Assembly: GCA_016302935.1 (NCBI GenBank)
Contig: JAEDMO010000016.1
Span: 1-16,908, forward strand
Direction of reading: 5' to 3'
DNA length: 16,908 bases
Source of the DNA: Bacilli bacterium
GTDB lineage: Bacteria > Bacillota_I > Bacilli_A > RF39 > UBA660
The notes under the pieces were generated by a model. The model was not told where the DNA came from. It saw only the letters and a program-made list of their open reading frames with translations, and did no database searches. Position numbers and translations under genes: made by a program. Numbering within the stretch: the stretch's first letter is position 1; each line of letters opens with the position of its first letter. Shown here in pieces: positions 1-7,297 of this stretch.

Positions 1-28
1 TTATACTATAACAATTATTTCTTTACAA

Positions 29-62
29 TAAAAAAATTCTAAATTACTTTAGAATCTTTTTT
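29..62 (-). terminator. Rho-independent terminator of thyX-tmk
   Basis: An inverted repeat, ATTCTAAA (36-43) with TTTAGAAT (48-55), is followed on the minus strand by seven or more T. An A-tract on the other side lets the stem lengthen. The loop (44-47) holds the tmk stop codon, so the hairpin begins inside the gene. The stem is A+T-rich and therefore weak. Bases 1-28 hold no gene; an extended -10 (TGTTATAGT, minus strand, 5-13) may start the next unit beyond the window. Confidence 0.6.
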
Positions 63-715
63 ACCTTTTTATATATTTCGTCACTAATATCTTGTTTTGT
101 TCTAATAAATCCATCTTTTACACAATCTATCCTAATAAAATTATATCTACTTTCCATTTCTAAATAAGTTTTAATAGAATTAACTTGATTTTCGTAAGAA
201 ATCTCATGTTGATCTAATTTTTCGCTTCTTCCTTCTTTTAATTTAAGACCATATTCATAAGGCATATATAAAAATATAGCTATATCTGGTCTTGGTAATT
301 CTAATATTCCAAACTCAAATTCCTCTAATTTATCAATCATTTTATTTCTAGCGTCGACATCATCTAATTTACCAGCTTGATGAGCCATATTAGAATATAC
401 ATATCTATCCAATATTAAATGTCCATTATTTAATTTTTCCTTTATTAACGGTAAATTATATCTTCTATCCGCCCCAAAATAACACATTGCCACATATGGA
501 TCAACTAAAGCTGCTCCTTCAGCAAACCATCCATCACAGATATATTCCTTACCAAGATAAGGTCCTCCCACAATCTTACCAGTAGGAGATTCATAGTTAG
601 GAAAAGACATAGAATCTATCTTTATTCCATCATTTTTTAAATTTTCTAACAAAAGTTTTGTTTGAGTTTCTTTCCCAGAACAATCAGTTCCTTCAATAAC
701 AATAATCTTATTCAT
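44..715 (-). CDS. tmk: Thymidylate kinase (dTMP kinase)
   Basis: Phosphorylates dTMP to dTDP with ATP in the cytoplasm, the step after ThyX in dTTP synthesis. The 223-residue protein has the usual family length. A P-loop GTDCSGKET lies at residues 9-17, the DRY motif at 103-105, and a basic/acidic LID-like stretch near 158-170. The segment after the P-loop reads FPNYESPTGKI rather than the REPGGT type of classical bacterial Tmk. From recollection of the family, this resembles the alternate Tmk clade common in Clostridia and relatives. The ATG lies one base after the thyX stop, so the two are almost certainly co-translated; a purine-rich AAGGGA about 10 bases upstream, inside thyX, can serve as ribosome site. 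The stop codon sits inside a terminator hairpin, ending the operon. Specificity for dTMP rather than another dNMP is inferred from family and context. Confidence 0.9.
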   Translation of the reverse strand: MNKIIVIEGTDCSGKETQTKLLLENLKNDGIKIDSMSFPNYESPTGKIVGGPYLGKEYICDGWFAEGAALVDPYVAMCYFGADRRYNLPLIKEKLNNGHLILDRYVYSNMAHQAGKLDDVDARNKMIDKLEEFEFGILELPRPDIAIFLYMPYEYGLKLKEGRSEKLDQHEISYENQVNSIKTYLEMESRYNFIRIDCVKDGFIRTKQDISDEIYKKVKKILK

Positions 716-716
716 A

Positions 717-1505
717 TTAGTCTTTTCCCTTAGTTAATCTTTTTTGTTTTTCTGTAGGTAAAACCCTATTTCCACAACTCATTTTTCCTTCAGGACACTT
801 TGAAAAAGTACAAGGAGCACCTGCTTTAGCAAAAATATTTGGGCAAATATCAAGCACTAAATCCAACATTTTTGAAGCTACAATTCTAATTTCCCATTGA
901 GCTCTATTGCATAATCTTTCTTCAAAAAAATGCAACAAACTTCTAGCATTCATAGTAACTATAATCTTTGTCTCACAAGCATTAGGTAACGCAAATCTTG
1001 CATCCTCTAAAGCTTTTTTCAAAGCAGCTTTTTCATTAAGACCGTCTTTTATATAGTCATTACATAAAGCATCAGTAATTTCCTTATATTTACAAAAATC
1101 ACTATCCATAGATTCAATATATAGTTCCCTTGCCTTATCATTGTTATAAATAGCCTCTGGAATAATATATTGAAAAGTATCTTTTAAATCAACATATCTT
1201 TGGCTTTGTTGTGAATAACTAGCAATTCTATGCCTAACTAATTGATGACTGCAAGTTCTACTAATACCTTCTATTGCAAAAGTAAAACTAATATGTTCTA
1301 TAGGACTCATATGTCCCATAGAAGCAAGCATATTAACAAACCTACATACTTCCTCATCGCTCATTTTAGACGCAATAGAAGAAACACCAGCTTTAGAATA
1401 ACAAAGCTTACCTGCAGCGGCCACTATACTCTCTGGATTATCAGAAATTAAAGATTTTGTATAACCTAGCAAAAAAACCTTTGGTTCTATTCTTTCCATA
1501 AACAT
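717..1505 (-). CDS. thyX: Flavin-dependent thymidylate synthase ThyX
   Basis: Methylates dUMP to dTMP using methylene-tetrahydrofolate, FAD and NADPH, replacing ThyA. The ThyX signature RHRX7S is intact at residues 91-101 (R91, H92, R93 ... S101), inside RHRIASYSQQSQR. The length of about 262 residues is slightly above the usual 220-250. Cysteines near the C-terminus (CTFSKCPEGKMSCG) are an extension whose role I do not know. Candidate starts are GTG 1508, ATG 1505 and ATG 1499. The Shine-Dalgarno TAGGAG (1510-1515) lies 4 bases from ATG 1505 and 10 from ATG 1499; the GTG is too close to it. I chose 1505, but 1499 is equally possible. The gene is first in a two-gene operon with tmk, with a one-base gap, so both steps from dUMP to dTDP are made together. 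Confidence 0.93.
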   Translation of the reverse strand: MFMERIEPKVFLLGYTKSLISDNPESIVAAAGKLCYSKAGVSSIASKMSDEEVCRFVNMLASMGHMSPIEHISFTFAIEGISRTCSHQLVRHRIASYSQQSQRYVDLKDTFQYIIPEAIYNNDKARELYIESMDSDFCKYKEITDALCNDYIKDGLNEKAALKKALEDARFALPNACETKIIVTMNARSLLHFFEERLCNRAQWEIRIVASKMLDLVLDICPNIFAKAGAPCTFSKCPEGKMSCGNRVLPTEKQKRLTKGKD

Positions 1506-1520
1506 CACACTCCTACATTA

Positions 1521-1549
1521 AGAATAACATCATAACAAAACTTTGTAAA
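1521..1549 (-). promoter_or_regulatory. Candidate sigma-A promoter of thyX-tmk
   Basis: On the minus strand TTTACA (1544-1549) is followed by 17 bases and TATTCT (1521-1526), with a TGn extension directly before the -10. Predicted start of transcription is near 1514, leaving a leader of about ten bases that holds the Shine-Dalgarno. Confidence 0.5.
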
Positions 1550-1575
1550 TATTAAATACATCATTTTGACACAAC

Positions 1576-2397
1576 TTAATGATCCAACTTTCTAGATAAC
1601 AAATACCCCAAAAATAAGAAAATAAAACCATAAACTAAATCCGTAATATTATAATCTAAACTAAAAGCCATATTAATTAAAAATAACAAAGACATTATAC
1701 ATATTCCAATAATAAACGCGTATGTTTTCTCTTCGTAATTTTTAAACAAATAATTAATTAATTTAGCAAATATTAAAAATCCAATTAACATACCAAAAGA
1801 AAACGGGATAAGTACCATAATATTTTCATATAGTAAAGAAAAATTAGTTATACTACCCAAAGTTACCATAATAACTTCATATACCCCCATAAAAATAAGT
1901 AAAGCCGTTCCACTAATACCAGGAAATATTGATGCAAATGCATCTACCAAACCAGCTAAAAATAAAATAAAAAAATTAATATATTTATTGCCTCCTAAAA
2001 TATTATTAGAAAAACTTCCCATCATCATAAATAAAAAGGTAAATAGTATTCCTAAAAAAATTAAAAAATAATTTATACCTTTCCTATTTATTTTTTTACT
2101 AAGTGGCCATATAGAAGAAGACATAAGACCAATAAAAAAAAGTAATGTAACAAATTCATATTTATTCAAAAAATATAAGATTATTTTACTTCCAAACAAA
2201 ATAGCCACCAAAACACCCAACCCAGTATATAACAAAAAATAAAAATTACCCTTTTTATCATTAAAAAAATTAGTAATCGCATCTATTGCTTTATCATAAA
2301 GACCAAACAAAATAGCCAAAACAGCACCGCTTACTCCAGGAATAATTTTAGCAAATCCAATAAAAAAACCCTTTATTACTAACTTTATACTATTCAT
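1576..2397 (-). CDS. DUF368 membrane protein, undecaprenyl-phosphate translocase family (PopT-like)
   Basis: Polytopic membrane protein of 273 residues. The family diagnostic is visible twice, showing an internal duplication: IIPGVSG at residues 18-24 and IFPGISG near 157-163, each followed by a small-residue helix and an aromatic G-x-Y-[ED] motif (GLYD, GVYE). Eight or so hydrophobic helices fill the rest. DUF368 proteins (PopT) have been shown to return undecaprenyl phosphate across the membrane for reuse in peptidoglycan and other wall polymers. If that holds here, the organism has a wall, unlike true mycoplasmas. The in-frame GTG at 2406 is not the start: it lies inside the Shine-Dalgarno AGGTGAT (2402-2408), which is correctly placed for ATG 2397. 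It stands between two terminators/promoters as a single-gene unit. The function is transferred from the family. Confidence 0.85.
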   Translation of the reverse strand: MNSIKLVIKGFFIGFAKIIPGVSGAVLAILFGLYDKAIDAITNFFNDKKGNFYFLLYTGLGVLVAILFGSKIILYFLNKYEFVTLLFFIGLMSSSIWPLSKKINRKGINYFLIFLGILFTFLFMMMGSFSNNILGGNKYINFFILFLAGLVDAFASIFPGISGTALLIFMGVYEVIMVTLGSITNFSLLYENIMVLIPFSFGMLIGFLIFAKLINYLFKNYEEKTYAFIIGICIMSLLFLINMAFSLDYNITDLVYGFIFLFLGYLLSRKLDH

Positions 2398-2401
2398 ATT
2401 A

Positions 2402-2419
2402 ATCACCTATGAAATTATA
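2402..2419 (-). promoter_or_regulatory. -10 element and start-deciding ribosome site of the DUF368 gene
   Basis: A perfect TATAAT on the minus strand (2414-2419) lies between the upstream terminator and the gene; I see no convincing -35. The ribosome site AGGTGAT (2402-2408) matches the 3' part of the full anti-SD complement and fixes ATG 2397 as start. Confidence 0.4.
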
Positions 2420-2423
2420 TGTC

Positions 2424-2459
2424 TAAAAAAACAAAAATTAGTTACTTAACAACTAATTT
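2424..2459 (-). terminator. Rho-independent terminator after the phosphoesterase pair
   Basis: Nine-base stem AAATTAGTT (2435-2443) with AACTAATTT (2451-2459) and a seven-base loop. On the minus strand it is followed by TTTTTGTTTTTTT. The stop codon of the upstream gene (2442-2444) is inside the hairpin. It separates the phosphoesterase operon from DUF368. Confidence 0.8.
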
Positions 2460-3428
2460 CTTAACTTTTTTATAACTTTCTAAATCGATATCTTTCTCAC
2501 CGTATAATATAGGCTCATACTCCAAATATTGTACTTCACCCTCTTTACTAACATACATATCAATGAGTAACCCACCAATCTGATTAGGTAATTCACATCT
2601 ATCAATAAATATTGAACCTGATAAAAAACAAGGTACCATAAATCCCACCATATTTCTATCCAACATCCTATAATATCTATGAAAATGTCCTTGAAAAACT
2701 GCTTTGGGATTATCCTTAGTATCCAACTTCTCGATAGATTTTTGTATTCTAGTAGAAGTTACATCAGTAGCCCCTTTATCCGGATGCATAAGTTTAATAG
2801 GGATATTTTTATTTTTACCAATATAAACAGTCGCTTTATCCATTCCTAAATAATGAATATCATCTCTTCCTCTTGCAATAGCTTTACAAATATCCGCCCC
2901 AATTTCTCTAAAAAATGTAAAATCATGATTTCCAGAAATCAAAGAATAATTAACTCCTTTTAACTCTGGCCACATATAAATAACATAATCTAATACTTCA
3001 TCATATCCTCTTATAAAACATTCATATTGATGTTCTTCTCTCTTAGAAACATAATATCCATCAGTAATATCCCCCGTATGATAAAAGTTATAATATCCTC
3101 TCTCATAAGCTTCTAATATAAATTTATTAAGAAGTTGCAACTGTTGTCTTTTATGTCCTAAATGAGTATCTCCAATAACACCATAACTTATCTTTTCTAA
3201 ATCGCCCAAATTCTCTTTAATATTCTTAGACTTACGATAAACTATCTTCTTATAAATATACACATCATCATCTTTATTATATAAACTAATATTATATCCC
3301 TCTAGTTGCAAAGCCTCTATTATTCCATATAACGAAACTTCATCGACACCTATCTTAACAGCAGCATCACTAACCTTATCATTATTGCTAATTTTTCTAA
3401 AAATATCTCTTAATTCACTACTTCCCAT
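2442..3428 (-). CDS. Calcineurin-like metallophosphoesterase with N-terminal helical domain
   Basis: All five motifs of the two-metal phosphoesterase fold are present: D87-T-H89, G119-D120-x-x-D123, G166-N167-H168-D169, H215, and G247-H248-F-H250. The enzyme should therefore bind two metals and cleave a phosphoester, but the substrate cannot be read from sequence. The first ~75 residues form a separate helical, winged-helix-like segment ending in IYKK. They are shared with the neighbouring paralogue, as is the C-terminal tail YKKVKKLVVK. There is no signal peptide, so it is cytoplasmic. The start ATG lies six bases after the stop of the preceding gene, and that stop is part of the ribosome site (AAGGGGTGA), so the two are tightly coupled and may form a heteromer. 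The N-terminal domain could bind nucleic acid, but this is only a resemblance. Confidence 0.85.
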   Translation of the reverse strand: MGSSELRDIFRKISNNDKVSDAAVKIGVDEVSLYGIIEALQLEGYNISLYNKDDDVYIYKKIVYRKSKNIKENLGDLEKISYGVIGDTHLGHKRQQLQLLNKFILEAYERGYYNFYHTGDITDGYYVSKREEHQYECFIRGYDEVLDYVIYMWPELKGVNYSLISGNHDFTFFREIGADICKAIARGRDDIHYLGMDKATVYIGKNKNIPIKLMHPDKGATDVTSTRIQKSIEKLDTKDNPKAVFQGHFHRYYRMLDRNMVGFMVPCFLSGSIFIDRCELPNQIGGLLIDMYVSKEGEVQYLEYEPILYGEKDIDLESYKKVKKLVVK

Positions 3429-3434
3429 TTAACT

Positions 3435-3443
3435 TCACCCCTT
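3435..3443 (-). promoter_or_regulatory. Ribosome site overlapping the stop codon of the upstream paralogue
   Basis: On the minus strand AAGGGGTGA serves both as Shine-Dalgarno for ATG 3428 (six bases away) and, through its TGA, as stop of the preceding gene. This implies translational coupling at near-equal stoichiometry. Confidence 0.7.
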
Positions 3444-4463
3444 TTTCAAAACTAATTGTTTTGCCTTCTTATAATCATCTTCAAAAGTTTCATAATAAGG
3501 TAATTCTCCTCTAACAATTCTATCAATATTATAACTATTATCTCTTTTGATAGTAACAATAGAAGCACCTACGGTATTATGTTTATATTTTTTATTTTTA
3601 GCTATCTCTGGAGCCGTACCAACCAATCCAGGAATTTGAAAAACAACCATATTTCTTCTTACAAATTCATCACTAACTAAAGAATGACCTTGAAATATAA
3701 TATTTGCCTTATCTTCACTACGCATAGCCCTTACATACTGATCAGATTTATAAGATATTTGATAAGTTCCAGCACCTTCTTGATGATAAAGTCTAATTTT
3801 AATACCTCCTCTACCTTTAGAAGGTTTAATAATAACATCCCGTCTATTAGGTCCCAAATAAATCATATCATCTCTCAAAGAACTAATTGTATTACCAATA
3901 TCCATTCCTCTTTCCTTTAAATGCCTATGATCGTGTTCACCAGTTATAAAATAAGTAGGCATATCTTCTACATATGGGTAACAATTGACAACCACTTCAC
4001 TTTGCGCATGAAAACCATGTGCAAAAATTGAACTTCTTCCCTCTTCATCATCTTTAGGATATCTTCCAGCAGAAATATCTCCCAAATGAAAGGCCATATC
4101 ACATCCCATATTATACGCCCACTTATAAACATCTGAAACAATAGATGGTTGTGAAAAAATAGAACCATACCATGTATCAGACAAAACCAATATTTTTAAT
4201 TCCCTACTATCGTTTGTAATTACATACGGATATCTGCTACCTAACTTCCCATCTCCAAAGCTAGTAACTATAATATCATCTTTAGTTTTTTCCTTATAAA
4301 TATTTACCCCTTTTTGTTTAAGTAAACTAATCATTCCCAAAATAGTAATATCATCAGTATCAAATTCACTAGCTAAATCAGAAACACACCTATCCGTATT
4401 TAAAATATTCATTGCAAGTTCATCTAAAATCTCATCAGTAACTATAAATTTCTCTTTTTTCAT
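3435..4463 (-). CDS. Degenerate metallophosphoesterase paralogue, probable pseudoenzyme
   Basis: Homologue of the next gene along its whole length. It has a similar N-terminal helical segment (DITILGMISLLKQKGVNI against EVSLYGIIEALQLEGYNI), the same fold landmarks (RDDMIYLG, FQGH, RRNMVVF) and the same tail (YKKAKQLVLKKG). The metal ligands are eroded, however. The DxH motif is D96-T-W98, GDxxD is GDISA (last Asp replaced by A132), GNHD is GEHD (Asn replaced by E176), and GHxH is GHSL (L262). Only a subset (D96, D129, H177, H227, H260) survives. Binding of a normal bimetal centre is therefore unlikely. A regulatory or scaffolding partner of the active paralogue is my inference. Start: AAGGAG (4469-4474) is five bases from ATG 4463; the in-frame GTG at 4469 overlaps the ribosome site. 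It leads a two-gene operon. Confidence 0.8.
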   Translation of the reverse strand: MKKEKFIVTDEILDELAMNILNTDRCVSDLASEFDTDDITILGMISLLKQKGVNIYKEKTKDDIIVTSFGDGKLGSRYPYVITNDSRELKILVLSDTWYGSIFSQPSIVSDVYKWAYNMGCDMAFHLGDISAGRYPKDDEEGRSSIFAHGFHAQSEVVVNCYPYVEDMPTYFITGEHDHRHLKERGMDIGNTISSLRDDMIYLGPNRRDVIIKPSKGRGGIKIRLYHQEGAGTYQISYKSDQYVRAMRSEDKANIIFQGHSLVSDEFVRRNMVVFQIPGLVGTAPEIAKNKKYKHNTVGASIVTIKRDNSYNIDRIVRGELPYYETFEDDYKKAKQLVLKKG

Positions 4464-4534
4464 AAACACTCCTTATAAAATAATAGAAAATGATGTCACA
4501 TTAATATTGTTACTTACTCCCTCTATTTAATACC

Positions 4535-4557
4535 AGTATAACAAATCATTAAGTCAA
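4535..4557 (-). promoter_or_regulatory. Promoter of the phosphoesterase operon
   Basis: The minus strand has TGTTATACT (4535-4543), an extended -10, with a weak TTGTAT-like -35 17 bases upstream. An alternative pairing is TTGACT (4552-4557) with a 19-base spacer to a second extended -10, TGGTATTAA. Either leaves a leader of about 60 bases. The remainder of the gap 4470-4590 shows no gene. Confidence 0.45.
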
Positions 4558-4573
4558 ATACAACCAAGTTTAC

Positions 4574-4601
4574 AAAAAAGAAAACATTTCTTAACGTTTT
4601 C
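4574..4601 (-). terminator. Rho-independent terminator of the cation ATPase
   Basis: Stem GAAAAC (4580-4585) with GTTTTC (4596-4601), followed on the minus strand by six T (4574-4579). The stop codon (4591-4593) lies in the ten-base loop. The stem is short, so efficiency is probably moderate. Confidence 0.65.
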
Positions 4602-7215
4602 TATATCTAATAAATTTATATATTTCCATAACTATTAAAACAATCAATGAATATAAAAATAGCTTAATAATCTCTATTATCGGGATACTATTTGTTTGTA
4701 AAAAAGTAGCCAATACTGGAACTTCCATCATAATAATTTGTAAAACAATTGCTCCCACTATACTAAAAATAACAAATGGATTTTTCTTAATTGACACTTT
4801 AAACACCGACAATTTCTCACTTCTACAATTAAGAACATGAATATTTTGCATAAATACCATTAACATCAAAATATATCCTCTAACAGTCTCAATATCCATT
4901 CCACTATTCAAAAGTTTAACAAAAACAATAAATACAACTATACCTATTAAAAAGCCCGAAATCATAACCTCTGTAAATAGTTCTTTATTAAATAGTGATT
5001 CTTTAGTTGATCTAGGCATCTCATCAGTAATGCCATCTTCTGCTTTTTCAAAAGAAAGTGCTAAATCTTGAAGACCATCAGTAACAATATTTAGCCATAA
5101 TAGTTGAATAGCTACCAAAGGCATAGGTTTGTTAAAAACAATTGATAAAATGAAAAATAAAACCTCTGCTACTCCACAAGAAAGTAACATATAACTAATT
5201 TTTCTAATATTACTATATGCACATCTTCCTTCTTTAATTCCTGCAACAATAGATTTAAAACTATCATCAGTAATTATCATAGAAGAAGTCTCTTTAGCAA
5301 CATCGGTTCCACTGCCCATAGCAATACCAATATTAGCACTCTTTAAAGCAGGAGCATCATTAACGCCATCACCGGTTACCGCTACAAATTCCCCTTGTCT
5401 TTTATAAGACTCAACAATCTCAAACTTATCAAGTGGAGTAACTCTAGTAAATATTCTTTTTTCACGCACAAATTGATCGAAATAATCATATCCCTTTGCA
5501 AGTGCCACTGCTACATCATCAGAAGTAGCAACCTCATCATAACAAGAAGCTATTCCAATTTCCTTTGCAATAGAATAAGCAGTAAGAGGATGATCACCAG
5601 TAATCATAACAACCTTAATACCAGCTCTTCTACATTCTAAAACAGAATCCTTTATATCATCCCTTATCGGATCAATAAACGCTACCATTCCCACGAACGT
5701 TAAATTATTAATCTCTTTTTCAGAATATAAAGAAGCTTCAACACCACCATCCGCTAAAGCAATAACACGATATCCTAAATTAGCCAAATCTTCATTTTGT
5801 TTTATTAACTTATCAACATCTAACTTCTTAACCTCACCATTTACTAACATCGAATTACAAAAAGTTAGTACTTTTTCCAAAGATCCCTTAACCGTAACGC
5901 GATCATTATAAAATATTGCTGAATATTTATTTTCTGATTCATAAGGAATTTTACCACAAACTTTTATATCCTTAATATCAACATTAGCTTTCATTCCTAA
6001 AGCTAAAAAAGCCACGTCGATAGAATCTCCCATTACAGTAAATTTATCTTTTTCGCATTTTAAAGAAGCTTCATTATTAATCACACCTAGTTTAGCAATA
6101 TCATAAGCATAATTAAGATTATCGCCAGTTATTTCACCAATATCATTATAACCAATACCACTTATATCATACTCGCTTCCATCAGGTAATAATATTTTTT
6201 TAGCAGTTTGTTCATTTACTGTAAGCGTTCCTGTTTTATCGCTAGCAATTACTGTACAGCTACCAAGACTCTCAACAGAATTTAATTTTTTAACTATTAC
6301 ATTTTTCTTTACCATCCTACTAGATGCAATAGTAAGAGCCATGGTCAAAGCTAAAGGAAGTCCCTCTGGCATCGCCGATACTGATAAAGCGATTACCGAA
6401 AGAAAAATATCATAACTATTAACACCTTTACTAAATAATAAAACGGCAATAATAATACCAACCACAATTATAAGCAAACTAATTTGCTTAGAAAATTTAT
6501 TCATTCTAATAGTAAGAGGAGATTTAGCCTCCTTAGTATTAGAAACTTTATCCACTATTTTTCCAATTTCCGTATTAACGCCAGTTTCCACAACTACAGC
6601 AATACCCCTTCCAGTAATAACAGAAGTACCAGCATAAAGCATATTAGACCTGTTAGCAAGTAAAACATCCTTATCCAAAATGGTTGAAACTTTATTAACA
6701 TTAACACTCTCACCAGTTAAAGTAGACTCATCCACAGTTAAATTTTTAGATTCAATAACTCTCATATCAGCACTAATTTTACAACCAGGACTAACAAATA
6801 CAATATCCCCCTTAACCAATAATGAAGAATCAATAGCTTTTTCACTATTATTTCTTAAAACATTTACATTAACCTTAATCAAATTAGAAAGAGCTAAAGC
6901 CTCCTTAGAAGCCTTCCATTCTTGGAATGTCCCCATCAATAAGTCAACCAAAATAATAAATATTATTGCCAAAGCATCAATTACTTCGCCTATAATAAAA
7001 GAAAATATTACAGCTACAACCAAAAGTAACACAATCGGATCTAAAAACTGCCTAAACATAATTTTTAAAAAACCATCACCCGCCTTTTTGGGCAAAATAT
7101 TTTTTCCATATTTATTTAATCTAACAGTAGCTTCTTCATCACTAAGACCATTTATGCTACTATCTACATTTTTTAAAACATCATCACTATCTAGATTATG
7201 CCAATTATAGTTCAT
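4591..7215 (-). CDS. P2-type cation-transporting ATPase (calcium type likely)
   Basis: Pumps a cation, most likely Ca2+, across the cytoplasmic membrane using ATP. The 874-residue protein has the full P2 layout: N-terminal cation-ATPase segment (residues 1-50), M1-M2, actuator domain with TGES (167-170), M4 with PEGLP (283-287), phosphorylation motif DKTGT (D326), nucleotide site KGSLE near 443-447, hinge TGDGVND (614-620), and C-terminal helices M5-M10. M6 carries N709, T712 and D713 of the SERCA-type site, and M5 keeps E684, but the SERCA site-I Asn equivalent appears to be Gly (681). One-ion stoichiometry is therefore plausible; Na+ or Mn2+ cannot be excluded. The start is ATG 7215: GAGGTG (7220-7225) is its ribosome site, and the in-frame GTG at 7227 lies just upstream of and partly inside it. 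It is a single-gene unit with its own promoter and terminator. Confidence 0.9.
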   Translation of the reverse strand: MNYNWHNLDSDDVLKNVDSSINGLSDEEATVRLNKYGKNILPKKAGDGFLKIMFRQFLDPIVLLLVVAVIFSFIIGEVIDALAIIFIILVDLLMGTFQEWKASKEALALSNLIKVNVNVLRNNSEKAIDSSLLVKGDIVFVSPGCKISADMRVIESKNLTVDESTLTGESVNVNKVSTILDKDVLLANRSNMLYAGTSVITGRGIAVVVETGVNTEIGKIVDKVSNTKEAKSPLTIRMNKFSKQISLLIIVVGIIIAVLLFSKGVNSYDIFLSVIALSVSAMPEGLPLALTMALTIASSRMVKKNVIVKKLNSVESLGSCTVIASDKTGTLTVNEQTAKKILLPDGSEYDISGIGYNDIGEITGDNLNYAYDIAKLGVINNEASLKCEKDKFTVMGDSIDVAFLALGMKANVDIKDIKVCGKIPYESENKYSAIFYNDRVTVKGSLEKVLTFCNSMLVNGEVKKLDVDKLIKQNEDLANLGYRVIALADGGVEASLYSEKEINNLTFVGMVAFIDPIRDDIKDSVLECRRAGIKVVMITGDHPLTAYSIAKEIGIASCYDEVATSDDVAVALAKGYDYFDQFVREKRIFTRVTPLDKFEIVESYKRQGEFVAVTGDGVNDAPALKSANIGIAMGSGTDVAKETSSMIITDDSFKSIVAGIKEGRCAYSNIRKISYMLLSCGVAEVLFFILSIVFNKPMPLVAIQLLWLNIVTDGLQDLALSFEKAEDGITDEMPRSTKESLFNKELFTEVMISGFLIGIVVFIVFVKLLNSGMDIETVRGYILMLMVFMQNIHVLNCRSEKLSVFKVSIKKNPFVIFSIVGAIVLQIIMMEVPVLATFLQTNSIPIIEIIKLFLYSLIVLIVMEIYKFIRYRKR

Positions 7216-7240
7216 AAGACACCTCACTTATCATAACAAC

Positions 7241-7265
7241 ATTATATCATATAAGCAGAAAAAAA
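7241..7265 (-). promoter_or_regulatory. Promoter of the cation ATPase gene
   Basis: A perfect extended -10, TGATATAAT on the minus strand (7241-7249), with TTGTTT 16 bases upstream (inside the T-tract of the preceding terminator). The predicted leader is about 18 bases and contains the ribosome site GAGGTG. The terminator and promoter overlap, leaving almost no spacer. Confidence 0.65.
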
Positions 7266-7284
7266 CAAGGACTTATGCCTTGTT
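7257..7284 (-). terminator. Strong Rho-independent terminator of the major fibre subunit gene
   Basis: Perfect seven-base stem AACAAGG (7264-7270) with CCTTGTT (7278-7284), seven-base loop, then seven T on the minus strand. It lies 13 bases beyond the stop codon and is the cleanest terminator in the window. Confidence 0.92.
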
Positions 7285-7297
7285 CAAAATTTATAAA

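Noticed and set aside
1242..1451. Plus-strand open frame inside thyX, and similar ones at 3684-3920, 5395-5640, 10830-11102, 15089-15301, 15785-15973 and 16505-16705
   Set aside because: All are antisense to well-supported genes, low-complexity (Ile/Ser/Asn/Thr-rich) and lack start signals.
1556..1583. Hairpin ATCATT/AATGAT after DUF368 as a terminator
   Set aside because: Short A+T stem and no T-run on the minus strand after it.
2442..4463. Phosphoesterase pair as a prophage remnant
   Set aside because: No integrase, structural or lysis genes nearby and composition matches the neighbours; phage origin remains possible but is unsupported.
6680..7210. Plus-strand open frame of 176 codons
   Set aside because: It lies wholly antisense to the actuator-domain region of the cation ATPase, with no ribosome site; it is a composition shadow.
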